Shown: positions 16,854-24,995, numbered from the stretch's first letter. The stretch is 35,894 nt of DNA from Acidimicrobiaceae bacterium (GCA_003140595.1 PLKG01000114.1:1-35894); one strand, 5' to 3'. Numbers and translations are program-made. Notes: generated by a model from the letters alone, not told the origin.

Positions 16854-17191
16854 TGCACGATTGCGCTGGCACAAGCTACAGCCCTCTCTTCACCGGCCAC
16901 GTGTACTGCAGGGGGCACTAGGGGCCGCGACCAGCTCGGGCTCAACGCCGCCTAGCCAGTCCTGAGGTGTCAGGACGACCGCCACGGCCGTGAGCACTCC
17001 AGCACCTCGAGGCGTACCGATCAGGCGGAACGATAGTGACTGGTTGCGGGAAGCCTCGGAGGCCACTGAGCCGTACTCACCAGACCGCACCGATGCTTGG
17101 GACGGCCACGCCGAACAAGTACTCGACCCTCGCGAAGTTTGGGGCGCGGCCATGGGCTCGGCAGACTTCGTTGCGAAACTGATCTGCCGCT
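16854..17191. other. Stretch without recognisable gene
   Basis: Several short open frames on both strands, none with both a ribosome site and protein-like composition. Possibly decayed sequence at the start of the accessory region. Confidence 0.4.
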
Positions 17192-17335
17192 TCAGCGGAG
17201 CGGGTCGACACCGCTAAAGCGTTCGCCGGTCACGGACTTGTCCTTCGTCGCTCGGACTTTCGCGTCACTCCCAGCCGTCGTCGGCTCCGTCGGACCTCTG
17301 CGCTGGGACAAGTTCCTGGGCTTCTCCTTGGGCAT
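17192..17335 (-). CDS. Possible small basic hydrophilic protein
   Basis: 47 codons from ATG at 17335, with GAGGTG 9 bases upstream. The product (starting MPKEKPRNLSQRRGP, ending GVDPLR) is rich in Lys, Arg, Thr and Ser, has no hydrophobic segment and looks more protein-like than the shadow frames here, but I recognise no family. Isolated gene in a stretch without other minus-strand genes. Confidence 0.3.
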   Translation of the reverse strand: MPKEKPRNLSQRRGPTEPTTAGSDAKVRATKDKSVTGERFSGVDPLR

Positions 17336-17516
17336 GCGAAATGCACCTCGGTCATGAAAGGCGCCTGCAGGTCGAACGGGAACACAGGCGGCGACCGATC
17401 TCACGACTCTTCTTGACCAACGGCCCTGATCACGGTTCGTTTCTCGGCCGCTCCAATCCTCGGCCGAGCTCTCGTCAACCGTCACTGAGAAAGGCCCCGA
17501 AGAAGTATCGTGAGGC

Positions 17517-17876
17517 ATGGCTCGCGACGACATCGTCGACTGGTTCGAGGTCAACAGGTCGTTCTTCGAAGACATGGACAAGGCGGCGGAGAGACTGCTC
17601 CGGCCGGCGGGTACGCAGAACCGAAGGGGCTTCGAGCTTTCCGCAACGTGGCTTCTGGCCGTGCTGGTCCGAGGCGAACAGTTACCACCGATCCCCGACG
17701 ACGAGGCCCAACGCCACTTCGCCGCGGGACTTGCCCGCTACAAGGAGGGTGCCGAAACCCTCGCCAGGACCGACAACGAAGCTGAAGTCGATCGCGCGAT
17801 CTTGGCCATCAAGGAATCCAACGGCGAGTTCGCACGGATGTACGAGATCCTCGACCGGGCGCGCTCATCGGGTTGA
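17517..17876 (+). CDS. Small protein of unknown function
   Basis: 119 residues, acidic and mostly alpha-helical in appearance, with a C-terminal amphipathic helix pair (about residues 68-115). Not recognised. ATG at 17517 lacks a clear ribosome site (GTGAGGC only); a TATCGT box at 17506-17511 would place a transcript start close to the ATG, so translation could be leaderless. The composition is that of a normal coding frame of this genome. Confidence 0.6.
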   Translation: MARDDIVDWFEVNRSFFEDMDKAAERLLRPAGTQNRRGFELSATWLLAVLVRGEQLPPIPDDEAQRHFAAGLARYKEGAETLARTDNEAEVDRAILAIKESNGEFARMYEILDRARSSG

Positions 17877-17965
17877 CAACGCGGCGCGCTCGACGACCCG
17901 CACTTCGCGCCGCGCGAGGGCCGCGAGCTTTGGTGCCCGGACAAGCAACGAATGTCGTGGACCGG

Positions 17966-18121
17966 GACGTTCTCAAGGTCTCCACCGCTACTAAGGGACC
18001 TTGCACGTTGTCGGCCAAGAAGCTCAAGGCGGGCACTTACAGCCTCGTCGCCACCTACGGCGGCAGCACGAACTTCGAAGGCTCGACCTCAGCCAAGGAG
18101 GCCCTCACCGTCGCCGAATAA
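17966..18121 (+). pseudogene. C-terminal remnant of an Ig-like repeat surface protein
   Basis: The last about 50 codons before the TAA at 18119-18121 encode CTLSAKKLKAGTYSLVATY, GGSTNF and STSAKEALTV, the end of a bacterial Ig-like (Big_3/5-type) repeat as found in multi-repeat secreted proteins. Nothing upstream in any frame continues the domain and no start fits, so only the 3' end of a once larger gene remains. Confidence 0.7.
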
Positions 18122-18286
18122 TGGGTTTGCGACGACTTGTTGTTCCGGCGCCCTTCCCTTTCGGGGCCATCGGGATCCCCTCGTTAGACGACTGGGGGTC
18201 GTGCGCCCACGATCTGTCAGCCGACCACATGAGGCGGTTCATTCTCGCCGCCCATTCCTCTGCCGATTCCGCGCATGGCTCAGGCG

Positions 18287-18880
18287 TCACCTTGGGCCCG
18301 AGGCGGACCGAATCATGAACCACACACGGGGTCCATCGTCAGGCGCGTCCTCGCTTCTGAGCGTTCGAAAGCCAAAGCGCTCATACCACGGCACCGTTCG
18401 AGGATTACCCGTGACGAGGAAAACGGATTCGGTCCGGCCGTCGACCCGCGCCAATCCGCTTCGCAAGAGGAGCCCACCGCAGCTGGACCCACGGTTATCG
18501 GGATCGACCGCTATGAAATCCAGATACCAATGGGGCACGTCGGGACGGTGGGACTCCACCCACGCCCAAAATGTCGTCGCCCGACGTGGGTCTCCGCCAT
18601 ACTCGGTCAGGATGGGATTGACCACGGCGTCAACTGCCGAATCGTCGTAGCTGGTGTTCGGAGGGATCCAGGCGGCAACCCCGTAGAGCGCGTCAGTCAC
18701 CCACAGCCAGCCCTCGGGGGCAATCTGGCCGGCCACCTCGAGGAACTCGAGCTCGAGGACCGCCAGATAGCTACGACATGCCAGGCACCACCGTTCGATG
18801 GGGTCGTCGGCGAAGGCCCGCGAGAGCAATCGGGCAATGGCAGGTACTTCGCTCGCGATGGCCTGGCGGACGGTGGGCAT
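18287..18880 (-). CDS. GNAT-family N-acetyltransferase with atypical acetyl-CoA loop
   Basis: 197 residues from ATG at 18880 (TAGGAACC upstream). The layout is that of the actinobacterial GNAT group beginning LLSRAFADDP, with YLDFIAVDPDNRG as beta4 and PWYERFGFRT near the end. The pyrophosphate loop reads RGSSCGG where the family has RGxGxG: the middle Gly is Ser, which may weaken acetyl-CoA binding. The gene starts 8 bases after the stop of the RHS remnant, the place where an immunity gene would sit after a polymorphic toxin. Whether it is functional is uncertain. Confidence 0.75.
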   Translation of the reverse strand: MPTVRQAIASEVPAIARLLSRAFADDPIERWCLACRSYLAVLELEFLEVAGQIAPEGWLWVTDALYGVAAWIPPNTSYDDSAVDAVVNPILTEYGGDPRRATTFWAWVESHRPDVPHWYLDFIAVDPDNRGSSCGGLLLRSGLARVDGRTESVFLVTGNPRTVPWYERFGFRTLRSEDAPDDGPRVWFMIRSASGPR

Positions 18881-18888
18881 CTCGGTTC

Positions 18889-19377
18889 CTAGTATCGACC
18901 GCGCCGGCACAGGACGGCGACGATGACGACACTCACTTGTGAGACCGGCAGTCCGAATACAGATTGTCCAATCCGTAACACGGACCCGCGACGCCATTGC
19001 CAGTCCGATTCGCGCCATCTCGACGGATATTTCGTCAAGATCCACGTGCCTGCGTGAAGCCTCGTACCCTGAGCTAGAGCCCCAGGGCGTTCCGTGGCAG
19101 GGTTCGGGACGGTCGGGGCGCTTGCCGCCAAGTCGGCTTGGGTCTCGGGGCCGGCGGGCACAATGAAAGTTCCATTGGGATCAGCCGCGTTCACAGCACC
19201 GTCGCCAGCGAACGCGCACGCCTACTGCGTCTGCTGGACTTCCGGATCCACGCTCAGGAACTGGCTTGTCTGCGGGTCGTAGTAGCGCCCTATCAGGTAG
19301 ATCGAGCCTCGAGGATGGGTATGTGGGTCTCCGGAGCGATAGTTCGGGCAGGTGATGTGGCTACGAACCGGCAAGGT
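18889..19377 (-). pseudogene. RHS-type repeat protein remnant, interrupted by a stop codon
   Basis: The minus-strand frame reads GSIYLIGRYYDPQTSQFLSV from 19308, the conserved RHS-core end, then DPEVQQTQ and a TAG at 19224-19222. The same frame continues beyond the stop with AFAGDGAVNAADPNG, which matches the usual AYAGDNPVNxxDPxG that follows the core, so the TAG is a nonsense mutation inside an old reading frame. The tail to 18889 is unlike any toxin domain I know. The 5' part of the gene is missing: the frame is blocked at about 19378. Confidence 0.75.
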
Positions 19378-19432
19378 TCACGCCTCGTCAGACGCCGAGG
19401 CCAGTGTCGTGACCCCGATCGTTGGTGATCCC

Positions 19433-20075
19433 TCACGATCGCTGGTGCTCTTGGGCTAGCTGAAGTGCCCGCGCCCGCCACGCCTCGACAAGTCGACTCA
19501 ACTCCTCGTACTGAACATCGTCAAGCTGAAACTCCGCTCTTCCGAGCCGACCGAATCGGTCCATCATCTCGGCAAATACCGTGGGCTCGAACCCTCGGTC
19601 CTTCTCGGTCGCGAGCTCGAACAGCCGTTCAAGACCGAATCGGTCTTCAAGTGCCTCCAGGTCCACGAAGTCCCTGGCCTCCGCTCGGCCGAACACCGCG
19701 AGCAACTTGTCAGCGGCTAGCTCCTCTGCAGAAAGGATCTGAAAGCCTGGACCTTGATCCGCTGGAAAGAGTCTGGCGTCGCTGGCCAGATCCAGCTCTG
19801 TCCGATCGTCCTCATCCTTCAATGACAAAGCGCGCAAAACCGGGGCCTTCCTGCACTCGCCTGACTTGCAGGTTGGCGTCTCGAAGAGCCTGTTCAGCTA
19901 CGGGAACGAGACGGTCGACCGCAGCAGCGCTGAGTCCGAAGAAGTCGCGGTCTCGAGTCCTGCGATCGATGTCGCCACGGACAATCAGCGCCCCACCACC
20001 GGCGAGTGCGAAGTCTTCCGCCTCGCTAAGTCCGGCGATGATTCTGGCTATCCGTTCCTGCAGCGGACTCAGCAC
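19433..20075 (-). pseudogene. Frameshifted AbiEii/AbiGii-type nucleotidyltransferase
   Basis: Two overlapping frames make one protein of about 210 residues. The first runs from GTG at 20075 to a TGA at 19814-19812 and carries FALAGGGALIVRG and the catalytic DxD in RTRDRDFFG. The second, in another frame, resumes with KDEDDRTELDLASDARL, SAEELAADKLLAVFGRAEARDFVDLEAL and the usual helical C-terminus. Removing one G near 19815-19818 would give an uninterrupted EDEDDRTEL. So a one-base insertion (or two-base deletion, or an unlikely programmed shift) split the gene. Family members are toxins of type IV-like toxin-antitoxin or abortive-infection pairs. The start overlaps the stop of the partner gene by 7 bases. 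Confidence 0.75.
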
Positions 20076-20410
20076 GCAAGGACCACCCCTCGGTGCCGTA
20101 GGAGCCAGTCTGCCCACGCTCGCCTCAGGGTCGGGGGAAGCACCAGTTCCTCGAAGAGCTCGACGAGCTCGCCAACATCGACGTAGAACCGAACGTCATC
20201 CTCAGTGCCTTCGCGAAGAACCTGCTCATAGACACGGATGCGATCGGCTCGCTGCCCGAGGTCGTAGGTGATGGACGGATCGCTCCATCGAACATGGAAC
20301 GGCAGCTCGACGACGCCCGATGCCTTCAGCACCGAGGGATCGTCGACGTCCTCGGGGATCGCGACCGGGCGGGCGGCAGGTCCGAGCCATGGATTGCGAG
20401 TCCGCGACAT
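20069..20410 (-). CDS. Partner protein of AbiEii-type nucleotidyltransferase (possible antitoxin)
   Basis: 113 residues, ATG at 20410, apparently intact. Contains VVELPFHVRWS, YDLGQRADRIRVYEQVLREG and TEDDVRFYVDV blocks and a Trp-rich C-terminal LRRAWADWLLRHRG. I recall similar proteins only as upstream neighbours of AbiEii-like genes in actinobacteria, which suggests an antitoxin or accessory role; it lacks an obvious winged-helix. Coupled to the nucleotidyltransferase gene by a 7-base overlap (GTGCTGA). A -10 box 6 bases before the ATG suggests leaderless expression. Whether it still has a job without an intact partner is unclear. Confidence 0.7.
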   Translation of the reverse strand: MSRTRNPWLGPAARPVAIPEDVDDPSVLKASGVVELPFHVRWSDPSITYDLGQRADRIRVYEQVLREGTEDDVRFYVDVGELVELFEELVLPPTLRRAWADWLLRHRGVVLAC

Positions 20411-20416
20411 ATCTAC

Positions 20417-20422
20417 ATTGTA
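20417..20422 (-). promoter_or_regulatory. -10 box for leaderless expression of the partner gene
   Basis: TACAAT on the minus strand, ending 6 bases before the ATG at 20410; a transcript would begin at or next to the start codon. No ribosome site is present and no good -35 is seen. Confidence 0.45.
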
Positions 20423-20502
20423 CGGCCGAGTTCGCCCAGCTCACGAGGCTCGTCGGTGCAGACGCCCGATCGACAGATCGCTGTGCGGTGAACTCCGTCG
20501 GC

Positions 20503-20601
20503 GACGCTCAGGAACTGGCCCGTGGCTGGGTCGTGGAAGCGCCCTATCAGGCACATGAGGCCCATCGAATCGCCGTACGCACCCGCGAAGCCGAAAGGCA
20601 T
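20503..20601 (-). pseudogene. Second RHS-core remnant
   Basis: Minus frame from 20601 reads PFGFAGAYGDSMGL, then CLIGRFHDPATGQFLSV, a clear RHS-core end, before it degenerates (the following DP is lost). It shares AGCGCCCTATCAGG and ACGCTCAGGAACTGG (plus-strand words) with the remnant at 19250-19297. Homology stops abruptly at about 20601, where an AbiEii fragment on the other strand begins. Confidence 0.7.
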
Positions 20602-20602
20602 T

Positions 20603-20941
20603 CCCTTTCTCCCCGTCCGCTATCAGGTGGCGCAAAAACTCCAAGCGTGCACGGAGGACACCGGAGACGAGCGTTCCAACCAACGAGCGCGCGACCTGGT
20701 CGACATCCTGCTGATCGAGGAACTGGCACTCGATGACGACCAGATGTCTGCTGCTCGGCAAGCTTGCATCGAGACCTTCGAACTCCGCGGGAAGCATCCA
20801 TGGCCGCCGACGGTGATCGCCTGGCCCGACTGGGAAGCCATCTGGGCTCGGCTCACCCAAACCGAGCGCCTCGACCACTCGATGGCCGAAGCGGTCATCC
20901 GGGTCCAGAACCTCGTCGACCGAATCGCTTCGACCGGCTAA
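20603..20941 (+). pseudogene. C-terminal fragment of a second AbiEii-type nucleotidyltransferase
   Basis: The plus frame encodes LPVRYQVAQKLQACTE, SNQRARDLVDILLIEELAL, CIETFELRGKHPWPP and a C-terminal helical tail, ending with TAA at 20939-20941. This is the second half of the larger AbiEii family; the catalytic N-terminal half is missing, since the sequence to the left is an RHS remnant in the opposite direction. The frame can be read from 20522 but those codons are RHS antisense. Not closely similar to the other AbiEii gene nearby. Confidence 0.75.
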
Positions 20942-21203
20942 CGCTCAGGACGCTTCTCGCACACCACAAAGCCCTTGAGGGTCTGGTGAAGAGATCCTTG
21001 TGCCTTCTTCATGCTCGCCTCGAAATGCCCGGTAAGCCCAAGACGTGCTCTTGCACGGCCTATTCCCGTGAGCAGACGGTCGGTCAAGAGTGACAGCAAC
21101 GCTGCTGCAAATCGGGGCACATCAGCGAACGCCGGCGGACATTCGAAGGAACGCTGCGACGGGTCAAACACCAACAACTACAAGGCTTTTCCCTGGTCTG
21201 AAC

Positions 21204-21280
21204 TGGTGGGCCGTACAAGACTTGAACTTGTGACCTCTTGCGTGTCATGCAAGCGCGCTACCAGGCTGCGCCAACGGCCC
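21204..21280 (-). tRNA. tRNA-Val (anticodon GAC)
   Basis: 77 nt on the minus strand with encoded CCA. Acceptor GGGCCGT/ACGGCCC, D-stem GCGC/GCGC, anticodon stem CTTGC/GCAAG with loop ATGACAC (anticodon GAC), five-base variable loop, T-stem ACAAG/CTTGT with loop TTCAAGT. All stems pair perfectly. It decodes GUC and GUU. Its 3' end points to the region of broken genes at 17-21 kb, the side on which tRNA-targeted islands integrate. Confidence 0.96.
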
Positions 21281-21374
21281 CTCAGGAGGTGACGCTACCA
21301 TCGTGCAGCACCTCTCTGAGCATCAAATGACAAGGTGCGACCACCCTTGCACCGCTCACGGCTAGATTGCCGCC

Positions 21375-23744
21375 GTGCAGGCCATCGGCGAGACGGTGCG
21401 CCCGACACGCGGCGAGGCAATCATCAAGGCGCTCGAGTTCGTCGCAGTGCTCGGAGCGACGATCTTCGTGATCTGGCAGCTGCGACCTGATCTTCTCTTT
21501 AGCTCGAGCATGGACGTGGGGGGCGACAACGCCGGTCATGTCGTAACGCCGTACTTCCTCATCCACGACCTGCTGCCCCAAGGGCGCATCACGGGATGGG
21601 ACCCACAATGGTTCGAGGGCTTCCCGCTTTACGTCTTCTACTTTCCTCTCCCGGCCCTGTTCGTCGCCGCGCTATCGGTCGTGTTCCCCTACGCGGTCGC
21701 CTTCAAGCTCGTCACAGTCCTCGGTCCCGTCACACTTCCGGCGGCGGCTTGGGCCTTCGGGCGACTGGCGGCCTTCAAGAGACCGATCCCGGCGCTGATG
21801 GCGATGGCGACCGTGCCGTTCTTGTTCAACACCTCGTACACCATCGAAGGCGGGAACATCGCTTCGACTCTCGCAGGTGAGTTCTCGTACTCCCTCGCCC
21901 TCACGACCGGACTGCTCTTCCTCGGAGTGTTCGCGTATGCGCTCCGCACGGGCCGCCTCCGCTGGCTCGCGGCGGCCCTTTACGGCGTGACGCTGCTGTG
22001 CCACGTCGTCCCCGCGCTCGGCTACGCGGCAATCGCGATCCTGCTCGCGTTGAGCCACTGGAACCGGAACACGTGGCGAGTACTTATTCCTGTCGGTGCG
22101 GTCGGAGTTCTGCTCGCGGCGTTCTGGCTCGTCCCCTTCGCCGCGGATCTTCGCTACAGCTCGTCCATGGGCTACACGAGAGTGACCGGTGTCTGGTCGA
22201 ACATCTTCCCGCGTGACTTCCTCTGGATGATCATTCCCGCTGGGCTGGGCGCCGTGATCGCAATCATCGGTCGTGACAGGACCACCATCGCCCTCGTGGT
22301 CGCAACGGTGGCCTCGGTGGCGGGGTTCCAGTGGCTACCGGCCGGTTTCGTCTACAACGGCAGGTGGCTGCCGTTCTATTTTCTCTTTACGGCCCTTCTC
22401 GCCGCCTACGGCATCGGCGAACTGTTCCGCCTAATCGGACGCTGGCTGGAGCTCGACGTATGGCAGGCACCGTTCGCGATCGTTCTCGGCAGCCTCGCCG
22501 CCCTGATCGGCGTTTTCATAGTCGGGGGCGTCGCGATGCTCGGGACCAACTGGACCACATGGAACTACACCGGCTTCCAGGGCAAGACGGGCTGGCCCGT
22601 CTATCAGGGCATCGTGCGCATGCTGGACAAGGCAGGCCGGACTTATGGATGTGGCCGGCTGCAGTACGAGTACATAACCGAGACCAACTACCCCTTCGGC
22701 TCGACAGAGGCGACCATGGCCTTGCCGTACTGGACCGCCGGATGCATGGACACCATTGACGGCGTCCTGTTCGAGTCCTCGACAACGACGCCGTTTCACT
22801 TTCTCGACCAGGCTGAGTACTCGCTTGCGGGCGAATCCTCGAATCCGGTCTCATTCCTGAACTACCCCAGCTTCAACCTCGCCGACGGGATCCGTCACCT
22901 CCAGTTCGCGGATGTGAAGTACTTCCTCGCCGTATCGCCACAGGTCGAAGCCGCCGCCGAGAGCGTCCCCGGGCTCGTCAAGATCGCGTCCACCCCCGGC
23001 TTTGCTGGTGCGATCGACCAGGTGACGGTCGCCCATCCCGTCTGGGACCTCTACCGCATCAAAGGCTCGCAGCTAGTGACGCCACTCGACTACCTCCCGG
23101 TCGTGGAATCCGGCGGCTCCGCCAAGCAGTGGCTCGACACGAATCTGGTCTGGTGGGAGGACGAAACTTACTGGCCCGTCGAGCTCGCGCTGAACGGGCC
23201 CCCTAACTGGCCGAGGGCTCGGGTCGGGTCGGTCTTCCCTGCGTCCCAGGGGGTGCCGGTCAAACCGACGACGGTCACAGACGCCCACATGACGAACTCG
23301 ACTGTGAGCTTCAAAGTCGGGCGCCTCGGCGCACCGGTGCTCGTGAAGGTGCCCTACTTCCCCAACTGGCACGCTAGCGGGGCCCTCGGGCCGTACGAGG
23401 TCTCCCCCAATCTCATGGCAGTGGTGCCGACTGCACATCACGTCGTGCTCAGCTACGGCACCACGGGAGCCGACCAGCTCGGCAAACTTGCCTCGCTTGG
23501 CGGTGTCGTCGGCGTGGGCGTGCTGATGGCTCTCCGCCCACCCGTCATGAGTCAATCGACCAGATCACCCGAGACGCCGCTGCCGCCAGCACGCGACGAC
23601 GTCGAGGGCATCACGTCGGGCCTCACGCAAGACGAGAGCGAACAGGTCGCGAACGACCGAGAGCCCGAGAGCCCACCGGTAATCGGGCCGGGGCTTGAAT
23701 GCGAGCCTGAAGCTGAATCGGGAGACGACGCGACCGGCACGTGA
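21375..23744 (+). CDS. Large polytopic membrane protein (GT-C-like, PTPS-related type)
   Basis: 789 residues. About ten or more hydrophobic segments fill residues 18-395, followed by a long extracytoplasmic domain (about 400-700), one more hydrophobic segment (LGGVVGVGVLMAL) and an acidic C-terminal tail of about 60 residues. The first loop, with DVGGDNAGHVVTPYFL and GRITGWDPQWFEGFPLY, is the hallmark of the actinobacterial proteins labelled 6-pyruvoyl-tetrahydropterin-synthase-related; the acidic first loop and layout recall GT-C glycosyltransferases acting on lipid-linked sugars. GTG at 21375 has no ribosome site; a TAGATT box at 21363-21368 suggests leaderless expression. Coupled by GTGA to the LCP gene, which favours a role in cell-wall glycopolymers. 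Function not established. Confidence 0.8.
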   Translation: MQAIGETVRPTRGEAIIKALEFVAVLGATIFVIWQLRPDLLFSSSMDVGGDNAGHVVTPYFLIHDLLPQGRITGWDPQWFEGFPLYVFYFPLPALFVAALSVVFPYAVAFKLVTVLGPVTLPAAAWAFGRLAAFKRPIPALMAMATVPFLFNTSYTIEGGNIASTLAGEFSYSLALTTGLLFLGVFAYALRTGRLRWLAAALYGVTLLCHVVPALGYAAIAILLALSHWNRNTWRVLIPVGAVGVLLAAFWLVPFAADLRYSSSMGYTRVTGVWSNIFPRDFLWMIIPAGLGAVIAIIGRDRTTIALVVATVASVAGFQWLPAGFVYNGRWLPFYFLFTALLAAYGIGELFRLIGRWLELDVWQAPFAIVLGSLAALIGVFIVGGVAMLGTNWTTWNYTGFQGKTGWPVYQGIVRMLDKAGRTYGCGRLQYEYITETNYPFGSTEATMALPYWTAGCMDTIDGVLFESSTTTPFHFLDQAEYSLAGESSNPVSFLNYPSFNLADGIRHLQFADVKYFLAVSPQVEAAAESVPGLVKIASTPGFAGAIDQVTVAHPVWDLYRIKGSQLVTPLDYLPVVESGGSAKQWLDTNLVWWEDETYWPVELALNGPPNWPRARVGSVFPASQGVPVKPTTVTDAHMTNSTVSFKVGRLGAPVLVKVPYFPNWHASGALGPYEVSPNLMAVVPTAHHVVLSYGTTGADQLGKLASLGGVVGVGVLMALRPPVMSQSTRSPETPLPPARDDVEGITSGLTQDESEQVANDREPESPPVIGPGLECEPEAESGDDATGT

Positions 23745-24988
23745 CCCCAGAGTCCAGCCGAGAGTGGTTATCCTCGCTTTATGTGCCCAGAGATCGGTCG
23801 ATCAGCTCACTAGCGAGTCGCCGGTCCGTCCACCACGCCAGCAAGGGTCGCCGATGGCCGCGGCGCGTGTTCATCGGCGTGGCGATCCTGCTGATCCTGG
23901 CTCTGATCGGCGGTGTCGGGGGCTGGTTCTACGTCAACTCGGTGCTGGGCTCGATCAAGCGGGTCCCTGTTCCTACCATCACGCCGGAAACCTCTGGATC
24001 GCCGATCGACATCCTTCTCGTCGGGTCCGATTCGCGAGCCTTCGTCGACAGCTCCGGTCAGGCCTCGTCCTTCGGCAGTGCGACGTCGCTGAGCGGGCAG
24101 CGTTCAGATGTGATCATCATCGTGCGTCTCGTGCCGAGCACACGCCAGATCGAGATGCTCTCCATCCCGCGAGACACCTATGTCCCTATCCCCGGCACCG
24201 GCGGCTCGAACCGGGTCAACGCCGCTTTCAACACCGGCCCGGGCCTGCTCGTGCAAACGATTCAGCAGGACTTCGGGATTCCCGTCAACCATGTCGTGGT
24301 GGCGAACTTCCTGGGCTTCGAAGGCATGGTGAACGCTCTAGGCGGCATCTCTCTCGACTTTCCGTACCCGGTTCGCGATCCGGACTCCGGTCTCAATGTG
24401 ACAACAGTGGGATGCCAGACCGTGAACGGAACCGGTGCCCTGGCACTCGTGCGCAGCCGGCACCTCTACTACTTCAAGGGCGGGACCTGGAACTACGACG
24501 GTATGAGCGACTGGAGCAGGATCCAGCGACAGCAGGCCTTCTTCCATGCCGTGCTCAACAAGGCAAACGGAGAGTTCCCCAACATCTTGGCGATCAACAG
24601 CTTCCTGCATGCGACAGCCAGCGACTTGCAAGTGGACTCGGGGTTCGGGAGTCGCGAGATGATCTCTCTTGCCATGCGATTTCGAGGAGTCGCATCAGCC
24701 GGGCTCGCAACTGAGGTCCTGCCGACTTACGGCACGACCATCGATGGCAACGATGTGCTGATCGAGGCCCAGCCTTACGCCCATCGGATGATCTCGAGCT
24801 TCCTCGCGATCGGATCGTCGACAGCCAAGGCCCAAGCTGGGACTTCGACCTCCTCGGCGGGCAAGACCAGTTCCGCGGCCACCACGACCACCGTGGCACT
24901 GACCGTGGCTACTACTACACCCGGGGGCCAGGTCGTCTTCGACAACCCCAGGGACTTGCCCGAGCCCTGGAACCCCAAGCCCTGCTGA
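23741..24988 (+). CDS. LytR-CpsA-Psr (LCP) family wall-polymer ligase
   Basis: 415 residues. A basic cytoplasmic N-terminus, one membrane segment (about 43-66), then the LCP domain (about 90-300) outside: LLVGSDSR, QRSDVIIIVRL, LSIPRDTYVPIP, NRVNAAF, ALVRSRHL and DWSRIQRQQAF, which include the Arg and Asp residues that bind the polyprenyl-pyrophosphate head and magnesium. The C-terminal 60 residues are a Ser/Thr/Ala-rich linker. LCP proteins transfer teichoic acid-like or arabinogalactan-like polymers from lipid carriers to peptidoglycan. GTG at 23741 overlaps the stop of the membrane protein gene, so both are likely made together and serve the same polymer. Confidence 0.92.
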   Translation: MTPESSREWLSSLYVPRDRSISSLASRRSVHHASKGRRWPRRVFIGVAILLILALIGGVGGWFYVNSVLGSIKRVPVPTITPETSGSPIDILLVGSDSRAFVDSSGQASSFGSATSLSGQRSDVIIIVRLVPSTRQIEMLSIPRDTYVPIPGTGGSNRVNAAFNTGPGLLVQTIQQDFGIPVNHVVVANFLGFEGMVNALGGISLDFPYPVRDPDSGLNVTTVGCQTVNGTGALALVRSRHLYYFKGGTWNYDGMSDWSRIQRQQAFFHAVLNKANGEFPNILAINSFLHATASDLQVDSGFGSREMISLAMRFRGVASAGLATEVLPTYGTTIDGNDVLIEAQPYAHRMISSFLAIGSSTAKAQAGTSTSSAGKTSSAATTTTVALTVATTTPGGQVVFDNPRDLPEPWNPKPC

Positions 24989-24995
24989 AAAGCGA

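Noticed and set aside
16990-17217. 75-codon plus-strand frame
   Set aside because: No ribosome site, no family-like motif, and other frames are equally open.
20941-20950. Third copy of ACGCTCAGGA just after the AbiEii fragment, as a boundary repeat
   Set aside because: Only 10 bases match the two RHS-remnant copies and the flanks do not; chance is plausible.
21282-21320. Imperfect inverted repeat TCAGGAGGTG/CACCTCTCTGA next to the tRNA gene
   Set aside because: Long loop and a bulge; it lies upstream of both flanking genes so it cannot terminate either, and no regulator is evident.
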